From Streptomyces sp. MP131-18 (GTDB lineage Bacteria; Actinomycetota; Actinomycetes; Streptomycetales; Streptomycetaceae), in NCBI RefSeq assembly GCF_001984575.1, contig NZ_LZNS01000001.1, positions 2,117,275-2,181,274 of the forward strand: a stretch of 64,000 nucleotides of DNA, in the 5' to 3' direction. Of the stretch, positions 1-9,400 are shown piece by piece. The notes under the pieces are model-generated. The model saw only the letters and a program-made list of their open reading frames with translations, did not search any database and was not told where the DNA came from. A program made the translations under genes and the position numbers. The stretch's first letter is position 1; each line of letters begins with the position of its first letter.

Positions 1-302
1 GCCGCATGCGGATGAGCGACCTGGCGGCGGCCACCCTCCAGTCCAAGAGCAGACTGTCCCACCAGATCACCCGCATGGAGAAGGCCGGCCTCGTGCGCCG
101 GGAGAACTGCGACTCCGACAAGCGCGGCCTGTTCGCCGTGCTCACCGAGCAGGGCTGGACCACCATGCTCGAGGTCGCCCCGCACCACGTGGCGTCCGTG
201 CGCCGCCACCTCCTCGACCTGCTCGGCGCCGAGGACCTGGCCACCCTGCACCGTCTCCTCGCACCCGTCGCCGAGCACCTGCACGCCCAGCGCGGGCGGT
301 AG
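1..302 (+). CDS. MarR-family transcriptional regulator, C-terminal part (5' end outside window)
   Basis: The reading frame is open to the left edge, so the start lies outside the window. The visible ~99 residues hold the recognition half of a MarR winged helix: a MRMSDLAAAT helix, then SRLSHQITRMEKAGLVRR (recognition helix and start of the wing), then the acidic DSDKRG wing turn. The C-terminal helices would form the dimer interface. MarR proteins repress nearby genes or efflux systems and are released by small aromatic ligands. The target is not visible because the upstream neighbour is cut off. The gene converges on the histidine kinase gene with a gap of about 20 bp. Confidence 0.85.
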   Translation, partial: RMRMSDLAAATLQSKSRLSHQITRMEKAGLVRRENCDSDKRGLFAVLTEQGWTTMLEVAPHHVASVRRHLLDLLGAEDLATLHRLLAPVAEHLHAQRGR

Positions 303-323
303 CGCCCGGCGTCCGGGCACGCG

Positions 324-1802
324 TCAGGCCATGGCGGGCAGGCGCAGCACGAACAGCGCCCCGCCCTCCGGCGCGTCCCCGACCGTCAGCGAACCGCCGT
401 GCCGCGCGGCCACGTCCCGCGCGATGGCCAGGCCGAGCCCGGCCCCGCCGTCGTCGCGGCTGCGCGCGTCGTCCAGACGTACGAACCGCTGGAAGATCCG
501 CTCGCGGTCGCCGGCGGGCACCCCCGCCCCGTCGTCCGCGACCTCCACCACGGCGTCCCCGCCCTCGCGCCGCACCGACACCCGCACCAGACCGGCCGCG
601 TGACGCTGCGCATTGTCCACCAGGTTGCCCAGCACCCGGGCCAGCTGGCCGCGCGAGCCCTGGACGTCCACCTCCGCCAGCTCGGCCGGGCGCACCGGGT
701 GCGGGTCGGCGGCGGGCCGCTGCTCCAGCTCCTCGGTGACCAGGCCCGCCAGGCCCACCTCGCCCGGCTGCGGCCGTTCGCCCGCGTCCAGCCTGGCCAG
801 CAGCAGCAGGTCGGCGGCCAGGGCCTGGAGCCGGACGGTGTCCTTCACCGCGCCGGGGACGTCCAGCAGTTCGGGGTGGGCCTCCCCCACCTCCAGCTGG
901 GTGCGCAGGCTGGCGATGGGGCTGCGCAGCTCGTGCGAGGCGTCGGCGACGAAGCGCCGCTGCCGCTCGACCGCCGTCTCCAGCGCGGCGAGCGTCTCGT
1001 TCGTCGTCACGGCCAGGCGGCCGATCTCGTCCTGCGCCGGCGGCTCCGGAACGCGGCGGGACAGGTCCGTGGAGCGCGTGATCGCCGCCATCTCCCGGCG
1101 GATGCCCTCGACCGGGCCGAGCGCGCGGCGCGTGACCAACCAGGTGACGACGCCGACGACGCCGAGCAGCAGCGGCACCGCCACCAGCATGGAGGTGCGG
1201 ATGCTGTCGATGGCCGCCTGCTCCACGTCGAGCGGCGAGCCCGCGTAGACGATGGCCTCCTCGCCGCGCGGGGTGGTCACCTCGACCTCGGCGAACAGGT
1301 AGTCGCGGCGCTCGCCGTTCATCACCGCCCAGCCGTTGCCGTGCTGGACGTCGTTGTCGACCTCGCTGGGCCGGAGGCCGTCCTGGTCCTCCGGCTCCTC
1401 GGTGTCGTCGTCATCGTCATCGTCGTCATCGTCGTCGTCGCGGTCGCCTTCCTCGCCCTGCGGGGCGGACGGCGTGGGCTCCGGCGACGGCGGGTGCGAC
1501 ACGTCGAGCCGGTCGCTGCCGGTACCGCCGATCTCCTCCAGGCCATCGCTTTTCGCACGGGTCAGGCCGGTGCCCCGGTCCACGACCTGCACCGGCTCGG
1601 GACTGTCCAGGTCGAGGTCCCTGAAATCGGTGTCCGTGGCCAGCTGCTCGGCGACCATGCGGCCGGTCAGCTCGGCATCGTCGGCGACCTGCTCGTCCAG
1701 ATTCTCCCGGAGCAGCGCGAGCATCATCAGCCCCGCCGCCACCAGCGCCACGGCCACGACCGCGGTGGCGCCGAACGCCGCCTTCGACCTGACGCTAGCC
1801 AC
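324..1802 (-). CDS. Two-component sensor histidine kinase with Asp-rich extracytoplasmic loop
   Basis: A 492-residue membrane sensor. The first membrane segment is at about residues 8-30. An extracytoplasmic region of ~170 residues follows, then a second membrane segment around 205-225, a HAMP linker, the HisKA box (DASHELRSPIASL, phospho-accepting His) and an HATPase domain with N box (LVDNAQRH) and G boxes (DDGAGVP, GAGLGLAIA). The extracytoplasmic region contains a run of 12 Asp flanked by Glu/Pro, encoded by a GAC/GAT microsatellite near 1399-1440. The start overlaps the response regulator end by 8 bp, so the two are translationally coupled. The loop suggests sensing of cations, cationic peptides or envelope charge, which is inference. 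The pair resembles CseBC/PhoPQ-type systems but is not assigned. Confidence 0.9.
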   Translation of the reverse strand: MASVRSKAAFGATAVVAVALVAAGLMMLALLRENLDEQVADDAELTGRMVAEQLATDTDFRDLDLDSPEPVQVVDRGTGLTRAKSDGLEEIGGTGSDRLDVSHPPSPEPTPSAPQGEEGDRDDDDDDDDDDDDTEEPEDQDGLRPSEVDNDVQHGNGWAVMNGERRDYLFAEVEVTTPRGEEAIVYAGSPLDVEQAAIDSIRTSMLVAVPLLLGVVGVVTWLVTRRALGPVEGIRREMAAITRSTDLSRRVPEPPAQDEIGRLAVTTNETLAALETAVERQRRFVADASHELRSPIASLRTQLEVGEAHPELLDVPGAVKDTVRLQALAADLLLLARLDAGERPQPGEVGLAGLVTEELEQRPAADPHPVRPAELAEVDVQGSRGQLARVLGNLVDNAQRHAAGLVRVSVRREGGDAVVEVADDGAGVPAGDRERIFQRFVRLDDARSRDDGGAGLGLAIARDVAARHGGSLTVGDAPEGGALFVLRLPAMA

Positions 1803-2463
1803 GGGGAGCCACCAGCCGGTACCCGGCGCCGCGCACGGTGACGATCAGCCCGGGGCCGATCTTCCTGCGCAGGGCGCTGATGTAGACCTCGACGATGTTC
1901 GGATCGCCGTCGTAGGCGAAGTCCCAGCCGTGCTCCAGGATCTCGGCCTTGGAGACGACCTCCCCCTGGCGGCCCGCCAGATACTCGAGCACCGTGAACT
2001 CCTTCGCCGTCAGGGCCACTTCAAGACCCGCCCGGGACACGCGCCGGGCGGCGCGGTCCACGACGAGATCGCCCACGCGCAGCTCGGGCGAGGCGCCCCG
2101 GCCGCCGCGCCGCCGCAGCAGCGCGCGGACCCTGGCCACCAGGACCACGTAGGAGAACGGCTTGGTCAGGTAGTCGTCGGCGCCCGTGTCCAGACCCTCC
2201 GCCTCGTCGTACTCGCCGTCCTTGGCGGTGAGCATCAGGATCGGCGTCTCGTCTCCCATGGCCCGCAGGGCGGCACAGATGCGGTAGCCGTTCATGCCGG
2301 GCAGCATGATGTCGAGAATGAGCAGGTCGTAGGACCCCTCGGTGGCCCGGTGCAGGCCGTCGGTGCCCGTGTGGGCCACATCCACGGCGAAGCCCTCGGC
2401 CGTCAGCCCCTGGGCGAGCGACCTGGCCAGTCGCTTCTCGTCCTCCACAATCAGCACGCGCAT
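1795..2463 (-). CDS. OmpR/PhoB-family response regulator
   Basis: 222 residues. The receiver domain has the acidic pair ED near residues 7-8, the phospho-acceptor Asp51 (in LLILDIMLPG), the Thr switch (LMLTAKD) and Lys (LTKPF). The C-terminal winged-helix domain ends VRGAGYRLVAP, typical of OmpR-type DNA-binding domains. It is the partner of the overlapping kinase. It is transcribed divergently from the PepSY gene, with direct repeats of the right spacing for this family in between, so it probably controls both itself and that gene. Confidence 0.93.
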   Translation of the reverse strand: MRVLIVEDEKRLARSLAQGLTAEGFAVDVAHTGTDGLHRATEGSYDLLILDIMLPGMNGYRICAALRAMGDETPILMLTAKDGEYDEAEGLDTGADDYLTKPFSYVVLVARVRALLRRRGGRGASPELRVGDLVVDRAARRVSRAGLEVALTAKEFTVLEYLAGRQGEVVSKAEILEHGWDFAYDGDPNIVEVYISALRRKIGPGLIVTVRGAGYRLVAPRG

Positions 2464-2496
2464 GGAGCAAGCTTGGCAAACCGTTCCTGAAGAAGT

Positions 2497-2523
2497 CTTC
2501 AGGTGCCTTCAGGTCCCCTTCAG
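2497..2523. promoter_or_regulatory. Candidate response-regulator operator: three direct repeats
   Basis: CTTCAGGT occurs at 2497-2504 and 2507-2514, and CTTCAG again at 2518-2523. The spacings are 10 and 11 bp, one DNA turn each. OmpR/PhoB-family regulators bind tandem direct repeats of about 10-11 bp period. The array lies between the divergent regulator (start 2463) and PepSY gene (start 2584), so it could serve both promoters. The assignment to this regulator is inference. Confidence 0.55.
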
Positions 2524-2583
2524 CAAGGATCAGGCATCGTCGTTCCCGTTGGCAGGAACCAGGACCACGGGGAGGAAACCCTC

Positions 2584-3399
2584 ATGAAGCGCAACATTCT
2601 CATCGCCATCGTCGCCGCCGGTGCAGTCGTCGGCGGGGGCACCCTGGCCGGCGCCGCGATGGGCGGGGGCGGGGACGACAGCGAGCAGACGTCCAACACG
2701 CTGGAGGAGATCTCGGTCGCGGACGCCGGCAGCGACACCACCGCGGGCGGCGCGGGCAGCGACGATGACGGCAGCGCGGGCGGCGGCTCGGCCGCCGAGC
2801 GGGCGGTCGGCACCGCCGTCGCCGAGCGGCCCGGCGTGGTGACCGAGATCGAGCTGGACGACGATGACGACGACGACCGGGACCGCGGCTGGGAGGTCGA
2901 GATCTTCGGCGAGGACGACCAGTGGTACAAGGTCCTGGTCAGCGAGGACGGCGCAGAGGTCCTCGGCAGCCGCGCCACGGACGGCGACGACGACGACGAT
3001 GACGACGATGACCAGGCGGCGGCCACGAGCCTGCGTTCGGGCAACGCCGAGGTCGACGCGCTGGCCGCGATCCGCCTGGCCGAGGAGCAGACCTCGGGCG
3101 CCCTGCGCGAGGCGAACGTCGACGACGGCCACTGGGAGCTGGAGCTGCGCGGCGACGACGGCGCGGAGCACGAGCTGAGCATCAACCTCGCGACGGGCGA
3201 CATCACCGACCGCGAGCGGGACGATGACGACGACCGCGACGACCGGGACGACGACCGCGGTGACGACGACCGCGATGACCGGGACGACGACAACGACGAC
3301 CGCGACGACCGCGACGACCGCGATGACCGGGACGACGACAACGACGACCGCGACGACCGCGACGACGACCGCGGTGACGACGACGCGGACGACCGCTGA
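2584..3399 (+). CDS. Secreted PepSY-domain protein with Asp/Arg repeat tail
   Basis: 271 residues from ATG 2584, chosen because GGGAGGAAA lies 6-7 bp upstream and the N-terminus MKRNILIAIVAAGAVVGGG is a good signal peptide; no lipobox Cys is seen. Two PepSY-like modules follow (about residues 75-135 and 155-210), each with the strand pattern WEVEIFGEDD or WELELRGDDG. Asp runs separate them, and the last ~60 residues are almost pure D/R/N repeats. PepSY modules are thought to bind or inhibit proteases and other envelope proteins. The acidic runs could bind divalent cations (inference). It is divergent from, and probably controlled by, the adjacent two-component system, whose sensor also carries an Asp run. 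Confidence 0.85.
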   Translation: MKRNILIAIVAAGAVVGGGTLAGAAMGGGGDDSEQTSNTLEEISVADAGSDTTAGGAGSDDDGSAGGGSAAERAVGTAVAERPGVVTEIELDDDDDDDRDRGWEVEIFGEDDQWYKVLVSEDGAEVLGSRATDGDDDDDDDDDQAAATSLRSGNAEVDALAAIRLAEEQTSGALREANVDDGHWELELRGDDGAEHELSINLATGDITDRERDDDDDRDDRDDDRGDDDRDDRDDDNDDRDDRDDRDDRDDDNDDRDDRDDDRGDDDADDR

Positions 3400-3430
3400 G
3401 GCCACCCGCCGCCCCGTGCGGCGGGACGGC

Positions 3431-3469
3431 GAACGCCCCCTGGAGGCCCCGGCCCTTCAGGGGGCGTTC
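3431..3469. terminator. Rho-independent terminator between convergent genes
   Basis: A perfect 12-bp inverted repeat, GAACGCCCCCTG at 3431-3442 and CAGGGGGCGTTC at 3458-3469. It lies between the 3' ends of the PepSY gene and meaB, so it can serve both strands. There is no long T tract, which is common in Streptomyces. Confidence 0.8.
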
Positions 3470-3488
3470 GTCCGTGCGGGGGCGCCCC

Positions 3489-4463
3489 TCACGCCTCGCC
3501 GGTGAGGCCCGCCACCAGCTCGTCCGCCGCCGCGTAGGGATCGAGGGCGCCCGCGGTGATCCGTTCCGCGAGGGCGGTCAGGCGCCGGTCGCCGCGCAGA
3601 TCGGCCATCCGCTCCCGCAGGGCGGCGACCGCGATCGCCTCCACCTCGCGCGCCGCCCGGCGCACGCGGCGCTCGGCGAGGGCGCCGCCCGCGGACAGCC
3701 AGGCACGGTGTTTCTCCAGCGCCTCGACGACCTCGTCCAGGCCCTCGCCGCGCGCCGCGACCGTGCGGACCACCGGCGGGCGCCAGTCGCCGGGGGCGCG
3801 GGCCTCGCCGAGACCGAGCATGTGATTGAGCTCGCGGACGGTGGCCGCGGCGCCGTCCCGGTCCGCCTTGTTGACGACGAAGACGTCGCCGACCTCCAGG
3901 ATGCCCGCCTTCGCGGCCTGCACCCCGTCGCCCATCCCGGGCGCGACCAGCACCGCCGTCGTGTCGGCCTGGGCGGCGATCTCCACCTCCGACTGGCCCA
4001 CGCCGACCGTCTCCACCAGCACCACGTCGCAGCCCGCGGCGTCCAGCACGCGCACCGCCTGCGGTGCGGCCCTCGCCAGGCCGCCCAGGTGGCCGCGGGT
4101 CGCCATCGAACGGATGTAGACGCCGGGATCGCAGGCGTGCTCGCCCATCCGGATGCGGTCGCCGAGCAGCGCGCCCCCGGAGAACGGCGAGGACGGGTCG
4201 ACCGCGAGCACCCCGACCCGCTTCCCCGCCCGCCGGAAGGCGGAGACCAGGGCCGAGGTGGACGTCGACTTGCCGACACCGGGCGAGCCGGTGATGCCCA
4301 CGACGTAGGCATGGCCGGTGTGCGGCGCCAGCGCGGCCATGACCTCCCGCAGCTGCGGCGAGCCGCCCTCCACCAGGGAGATCAGCCGGGCCACCGCCCG
4401 CGGCCCGCCCGCCCTGGCCCGCGCCACCAGCTCACCCACGTCGGCGGTCGTCGCCCTCGCCAC
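3489..4463 (-). CDS. meaB: MeaB/ArgK-family GTPase, methylmalonyl-CoA mutase chaperone
   Basis: 324 residues from a GTG start with AAGGGAG upstream. G1/Walker A is GITGSPGVGKST, a Mg-binding segment VDPSSPFSGGALLGDRIRM follows, then G3 ETVGVGQSE and G4 NKADRDGA. MeaB proteins use GTP to gate loading of adenosylcobalamin into methylmalonyl-CoA mutase and to protect the enzyme from inactivation. It lies downstream of the thiolase gene on the same strand, separated by a strong hairpin, and close to methylmalonyl-CoA epimerase. The mutase itself is not in the window. The older label 'LAO/AO transport ATPase' for this family is not favoured. Confidence 0.92.
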   Translation of the reverse strand: MARATTADVGELVARARAGGPRAVARLISLVEGGSPQLREVMAALAPHTGHAYVVGITGSPGVGKSTSTSALVSAFRRAGKRVGVLAVDPSSPFSGGALLGDRIRMGEHACDPGVYIRSMATRGHLGGLARAAPQAVRVLDAAGCDVVLVETVGVGQSEVEIAAQADTTAVLVAPGMGDGVQAAKAGILEVGDVFVVNKADRDGAAATVRELNHMLGLGEARAPGDWRPPVVRTVAARGEGLDEVVEALEKHRAWLSAGGALAERRVRRAAREVEAIAVAALRERMADLRGDRRLTALAERITAGALDPYAAADELVAGLTGEA

Positions 4464-4490
4464 ACGTGCTCCCTTCCCGTGTTCCTCGTC

Positions 4491-4543
4491 GCCGGGCCCG
4501 TCCGCTCCGCTCGCGCCCCGCTCGGGGCGCGCTCGGGCCCGGC
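4491..4543 (-). terminator. Nested hairpin between thiolase gene and meaB
   Basis: Outer arms GCCGGGCCCG (4491-4500) and CGGGCCCGGC (4534-4543), inner arms GCGCCCC (4513-4519) and GGGGCGC (4524-4530). It would form a long stable stem in the mRNA leaving the thiolase gene. There is no T run, so it may be a partial terminator or a stabilising structure. Confidence 0.55.
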
Positions 4544-4570
4544 AGGCGGCCGGTCACCGAGCGGAGCCGG

Positions 4571-5779
4571 TCAGGCCGCCGGCACCCGCAGAATCAGCGC
4601 GTCGCCCTGGCCGCCGCCGCCGCACAGCGCCGCCGCGCCCGTCCCGCCGCCGCGGCGCCGCAGCTCCAGGGCCAGATGCAGCGCGAGCCGGGCGCCCGAC
4701 ATACCGATCGGGTGACCGAGCGCGATGGCCCCACCGTTCACATTCACTCGTTCGTGGCTTACCCCGAGGTCCTTCATTGACTGCACGGCCACCGCGGCGA
4801 ACGCCTCGTTGATCTCGATGAGGTCCAGGTCCGCGACCGTCAGGCCGGCCTTGCCGAGGGCCTGCCCGATCGCGTTGGCCGGCTGGGACTGGAGCGAGTT
4901 GTCCGGGCCGGCCACATTCCCGTGGGGGCCGATTTCGGCCAGCCAGGAAAGCCCGAGCTGCTCCGCCCTGGCCCGCGACATGACCACCACGGCCGCCGCG
5001 CCGTCGGAGATCTGCGAGGACGAACCGGCGGTGATGGTCCCGTCCTTGTCGAACGCGGGGCGCAGCGCGGCCAGGGACTCCACGGTGGTCTCCGGCCGGA
5101 TGCCCTCGTCCAGGGCGAACGGCACCGGGTCGCCCTTGCGCTGCGGGATCGCCACCGGGGCGATCTCGGCGTCGAAGATCCCGTTCTTCTGAGCGGCGGC
5201 GGCCCGCTGGTGGGACAGGGCGGCGACGGCGTCCTGCTCCTCGCGCGTGATGGCCAGGCGGGTGTTGTACCGCTCGGTGGAAGCACCCATCGCGATGCCC
5301 TCGAACGGGTCGGTCAGCCCGTCGTGCGCCATGGCGTCCAGCATCTCGATCGCGCCGTACTTGAACCCGGCGCGCGACTTCGGCAGCAGGTGGGGCGCGT
5401 TCGTCATGGACTCCTGGCCGCCGGCCACCACCACGTCGAACTCCCCGGCCCTGATCAGCTGGTCGGCCAGCGCGATGGCGTCCAGGCCGGAGAGACAGAC
5501 CTTGTTCACGGTCAGCGCGGGCACGGTCATCGGGATGCCCGCCCGCACGGCGGCCTGCCGCGCGGGGATCTGCCCGGTGCCCGCCTGGATCACCTGCCCC
5601 ATGATCACGTACTGCACCTGCTCACCGGTGACCCCGGCCCGCTCCAGAGCGGCCCGGATGGCGAAGCCGCCGAGCTCGGCGCCGGAAAAGGGCTTGAGCG
5701 CGCCGAGCAGGCGGCCCATCGGCGTTCTCGCACCGGCGACGATCACGGACGTGGCGCCGCTGCCGCTGCTGGATGTCAT
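4571..5779 (-). CDS. Acetyl-CoA C-acetyltransferase (thiolase)
   Basis: 402 residues from ATG 5779, preceded by GAGGAG; an upstream in-frame ATG at 5893 lacks a good ribosome site and would add non-homologous sequence. Thiolase signatures are present: nucleophile Cys95 in NKVCLSGLD, the GHPIGMSG His loop near the C-terminus, and the second catalytic Cys in [10 protein letters not shown]. It condenses or cleaves acetoacetyl-CoA, feeding ketone-body, butyrate/ethylmalonyl-CoA or mevalonate-type pathways. It is divergent from methylmalonyl-CoA epimerase, with a palindromic operator in front of it. Confidence 0.94.
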   Translation of the reverse strand: MTSSSGSGATSVIVAGARTPMGRLLGALKPFSGAELGGFAIRAALERAGVTGEQVQYVIMGQVIQAGTGQIPARQAAVRAGIPMTVPALTVNKVCLSGLDAIALADQLIRAGEFDVVVAGGQESMTNAPHLLPKSRAGFKYGAIEMLDAMAHDGLTDPFEGIAMGASTERYNTRLAITREEQDAVAALSHQRAAAAQKNGIFDAEIAPVAIPQRKGDPVPFALDEGIRPETTVESLAALRPAFDKDGTITAGSSSQISDGAAAVVVMSRARAEQLGLSWLAEIGPHGNVAGPDNSLQSQPANAIGQALGKAGLTVADLDLIEINEAFAAVAVQSMKDLGVSHERVNVNGGAIALGHPIGMSGARLALHLALELRRRGGGTGAAALCGGGGQGDALILRVPAA

Positions 5780-5804
5780 GGTGCGCTCCTCGGAAATATG
5801 GGGA

Positions 5805-5853
5805 GTGAACGATGGTTCACACACAATGTACAGAGCGTGACGCACCGGGTCAC
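5805..5853 (-). promoter_or_regulatory. Promoter and palindromic operator of the thiolase gene
   Basis: On the minus strand GTGACC (5853-5848), a 17-bp spacer and TACATT (5830-5825) form a housekeeping-type promoter. Directly downstream is the perfect palindrome GTGAACgatgGTTCAC reading (plus strand 5805-5820), centred on the expected start of transcription. This size and position fit a TetR-type repressor. No TetR gene is seen nearby. Confidence 0.55.
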
Positions 5854-5916
5854 CGGCGCGTGTCTGTGACGGTGCGCACGTTGCGTGCGTCACGTCAAAG
5901 GCGGTGGGATGGGGGA

Positions 5917-6369
5917 ATGTTGACGCGCATCGATCACATCGGGATCGCCTGTACCGACCTTGACGCCACCGTCGAGTTCTATCGCGCCACCTACGGCTTC
6001 GAGGTCTTCCACACCGAGATCAACGAGGAGCAGGGCGTGCGTGAGGCCATGCTCAGGATCAACGGCACCGACGACGGGGGCTCGTCCTACCTCCAGCTGA
6101 TCGAGCCGACCAGGGAGGATTCGGCCGTCGGCAAATGGCTGAAGAAGAACGGTGAGGGCGTGCACCACATCGCGTTCGGCACCGCCGACGTGGACGCCGA
6201 CTCCGAAGCGATCCGCGGCAAGGGCATCCGGGTGCTCTACGACGAGCCGCGCCGCGGTTCCATGGACTCGCGGATCACATTCCTCCACCCGAAGGACTGT
6301 CACGGCGTCCTCACCGAACTCGTCACCTCCGCCGCCCCGCACGCCCAGGGGGAGCCCGAGGGCCACTGA
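5917..6369 (+). CDS. mce: Methylmalonyl-CoA epimerase
   Basis: 150 residues, vicinal-oxygen-chelate fold. The expected metal ligands are His7 (RIDHIGIA), Gln60 (YLQLIEP), His84 (GVHHIAF) and Glu134 (VLTELV), and the length is normal. ATG 5917 is preceded by GGGATGGGGG; TTG 5920 directly after it is an alternative. It interconverts the 2S and 2R forms of methylmalonyl-CoA between propionyl-CoA carboxylase and the B12-dependent mutase, the pathway that MeaB and the adenosyltransferase at 24413 also serve. Confidence 0.94.
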   Translation: MLTRIDHIGIACTDLDATVEFYRATYGFEVFHTEINEEQGVREAMLRINGTDDGGSSYLQLIEPTREDSAVGKWLKKNGEGVHHIAFGTADVDADSEAIRGKGIRVLYDEPRRGSMDSRITFLHPKDCHGVLTELVTSAAPHAQGEPEGH

Positions 6370-6408
6370 CGCACGCTGCCCCGGCCGGTAGAGTGGCCGA
6401 GCCGGGGC
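6366..6408 (+). promoter_or_regulatory. Likely scy promoter overlapping the epimerase stop, with hairpin
   Basis: CTGACG (6366-6371), a 17-bp spacer and TAGAGT (6389-6394) make a good housekeeping-type promoter whose -35 includes the epimerase stop codon. GCCCCGG (6378-6384) and CCGGGGC (6402-6408) can pair around the -10, so the same segment may act as a weak terminator for the epimerase transcript. The leader to the chosen scy start would be about 90 nt. Confidence 0.5.
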
Positions 6409-6491
6409 TGTGGGCGCATTCACTCGTCCCGTCGTTCGGCCGATGACCGGATCTTGCAGTGCCACGACCAGGGGACGGATGGGACCGCGCA

Positions 6492-9400
6492 GTGCGGGGC
6501 TACGACGCCTACCAGGCTTCAGACCACCTCTCGCAATTCGAAGCCGAGATGGAGCGGCTGAAGAAGGAGCGGGAGAAGGCCGTCGACCATGCCGACGATC
6601 TCGGCTACCAGGTCGAGGTGTTGCGCGCGAAGCTGCACGAGGTGCGCCGGGCGCTCTCCCTGCGCCCCGTCTACGGTGACGCCACCGCCCACGCCGAACA
6701 GATCCTGCGGTCCGCCCAGCACCAGGCGGACCAGATGCGCGTCGAGGCCGAACGCGAGCTGAGGGAGGCCCGCGCCAGGTCCCAGCGGGTCCTTCAGGAG
6801 CAGTCCGAGCAGCGCGCCCGCATGGAGGCGGAGCTGCACGCCGAGGCCGTCGGCCGCCGGCGGCGCCTCGACGAGGAGCTGGCCCAGCGCCGTTCCACCG
6901 TCGAGTCCCACGTCAACGAGAACGTCGCCTGGGCCGAGCAGGTCCGCGCCCGCAGCGAGTCGCAGGCCCGCCGGCTGATCGAGGAGACCAGGGCCGAGGC
7001 CGAGCGGACCGTCGGCCAGGCCAGGGCCGAGGCGCTGCGCCTGACCGAGGAGGCTCGGCAGCGGAGCGCCGCGGAGGCCGAGGCCGCCAGGGCCGAGGCG
7101 GACGAGCTGCTGCGCCGCGCCAGGGCGGACGCCGAGCGGCTGCTCGGCGCCGCGTCCGCGCAGGCGCAGGAGGCCACCGAGCACGCGGAGCGGCTGCGCA
7201 GCTCCACGGCGCAGGACGCGGAGACCGGGCGCAAGGAGGCCGCCGCGCTGGTCCGCAAGGCCGAGGAGCGCGCCGAGGAGGCCCAGGCCGGGCTGCGCAC
7301 GGCGCGCGAGGAGGCCGAGCGGCTGGTCACCGAGGCCACCGCGGAGGCCGAGAAGCGGCGCGGCGCCGCCGAGTCGGAGTACGAGCAGCGCACCGCGACC
7401 GCCAAGGCCGAGGTCGCCCGCATGGTCGGCGAGGCCACCCGCGACGCGGACAGCCGCAGGGCCGAGGCGCGGCACGCGCTCGAAGAAGCCCGTGCCGAGG
7501 CCGAACGGGTGGTCGCGGAGGCCGCAGAGGAGGCCCGTTCCAAATCGGCCGAGGAGTACGCGGCCCAGCTGGCCGAGGCGGCGCGGACCGCAGAGGAAGT
7601 GCTGAGCAAGGCCGCCGAGGAGGCGCAGGCCACGAAGAAGGCCGCCACCGAGGAGGCCGAGCGGCTGCGCGCCGAGGCGGAGGCCGAGGCGGACCGGCTG
7701 CGCGCCGAGGCGCACGACGTGGCGGAGCAGCTCAAGGGCACCGCGCAGGACGACACCAAGGAGTACCGCGCCAAGACCGTCGAGCTCCAGGAGGAGGCGC
7801 GGCGGCTGCGCAGCGAGGCGGAGCAGCTGCGCGCCGAGGCCGCGGAGGAGGGCGAGCGGGTTCGCGCGGACGCGCGGCGGGAGTCCGTTGCCCAGATCGA
7901 GCAGGCCGCGGCCAGCGCGGAGGAGCTGCTCGCGCAGGCGAGGAGCGACGCGGAGGAGCTGCGCTCGGCGGCGACGGCCGAGAGCGAACGGGTCCGCACC
8001 GAGGCGATCGAGCGCGCCACCACCCTGCGGAACCAGGCGGAGCAGGCGCTGCGCAAGGCCCGCACCGACGCCGAGGCGCAGCGCGAGGAGGCGGCCGGCC
8101 AGGCGGAGCGGGTCACGCAGGAGGCCGAGGACGCCGGGCGGCGGCTGCGCACGGAGGCCAGGGAGGCGGCGCGGGCCGAGCGCGAGGCCGCGGCGGCCGA
8201 TCTGGAGCGGCTGCGCGCGGAGGCCGAGCAGCGGGTCACGGCGGCCGAGGAGGCGCTGGCCGAGGCGCGCGAGGAGGCGGGCCGCCTGCGCACGGAGGCC
8301 GCCGCGGAGACGGACCGGCTGCGCGCGGAGTCCGCGGAGCGGATCAGGGCGCTCACCGAGCAGGCCGAGCAGGCCGCGGTGCAGTTGCGGGACGAGGCCG
8401 TCACGGATGCGGCCAGGGCCAGGGCCGAGGGCGAGGAGGTCGCGGTCCGGCTGCGGGGCGAGGCCATCGCGGAAGGCGACCGGCTGCGCGACGAGGCACG
8501 GCAGGCCGCGGACCGGGTGCGCGCCGACGCGGAAGCGGCGGCCGAGCGCACCGCGGCCGAGGCCGCGCAGGCGCTGTCGGCGGCGCGCGAGGAGGCGGCG
8601 CGGCTGCACGCCGAGGCCGATACCACGCTCACGGAGGCACGGGACGCGGCGCACCGGGAGCGGGCCCAGGCGCGGGAGCGGAGCGAGGAGTTGCTCGCCT
8701 CGGCGCAGGCGCGCGTCGACGACGCGGAGCGGCGGGCGGAGACGCTGGTCGCGGCGGCCGAGCACAAGGCGCAGCAGGTGCGGGACTCGGTGGCCGGGCT
8801 GCGCGAGACGGCCGAGGCGGAGATCGCGACGCACCGCGCGGAGGCGGAGCGGGAGGCGGCCCGGGTGCTGCGGGAGTCCGCCGAAGAGAAGGAGGCGGCC
8901 TCCGCGCTGGCCGAACGGACGGTCAAGGAGGCCATCGCCGAGGCCGATCGGCTGCGGTCGGGCGCGGAGGAGGCGGCCGAGCGCACGCGGTCGGAGGCCG
9001 ACACCGTCCTGGACCGGGCGCGCCGGGAGGCGTCGCGCAAGCGCAGCGACGCGGCGGCGCAGGCGGACGAGTTGCTGGCGAAGGCTCAGGAGGAGGCGCT
9101 GCGCATGGCGTCGGCCTCGGAGGAGCAGTCGGACCGGATGGTCGCCGCGGCCCGCAAGGAGTCGAGCCGGCTGATCGCGGAGGCGCAGGAGACCGGCAGC
9201 GAGCTGGTGGAGACCTCCCGCAGGGACGCCAACCAGCTGCTCGAGGAGGCCCGCCGGGACGCCACGGCCGTCAGGGAACGGTCCGAGGAGCTGCGGACGC
9301 GCGTCGAGTCCGAGGTCGAGGAGCTGCACGACCGGGCCAGGCGGGAGTCCGCCGAGCTGGCGCGCGCCGCCGGTGAGCGGGTCGACAAGCTGATGAAGGC

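Noticed and set aside
6519..9329. Leu/Arg-rich minus-strand frame opposite scy
   Set aside because: Produced by the repetitive GAG/GCC codons of the coiled coil; it has no start context or family features.
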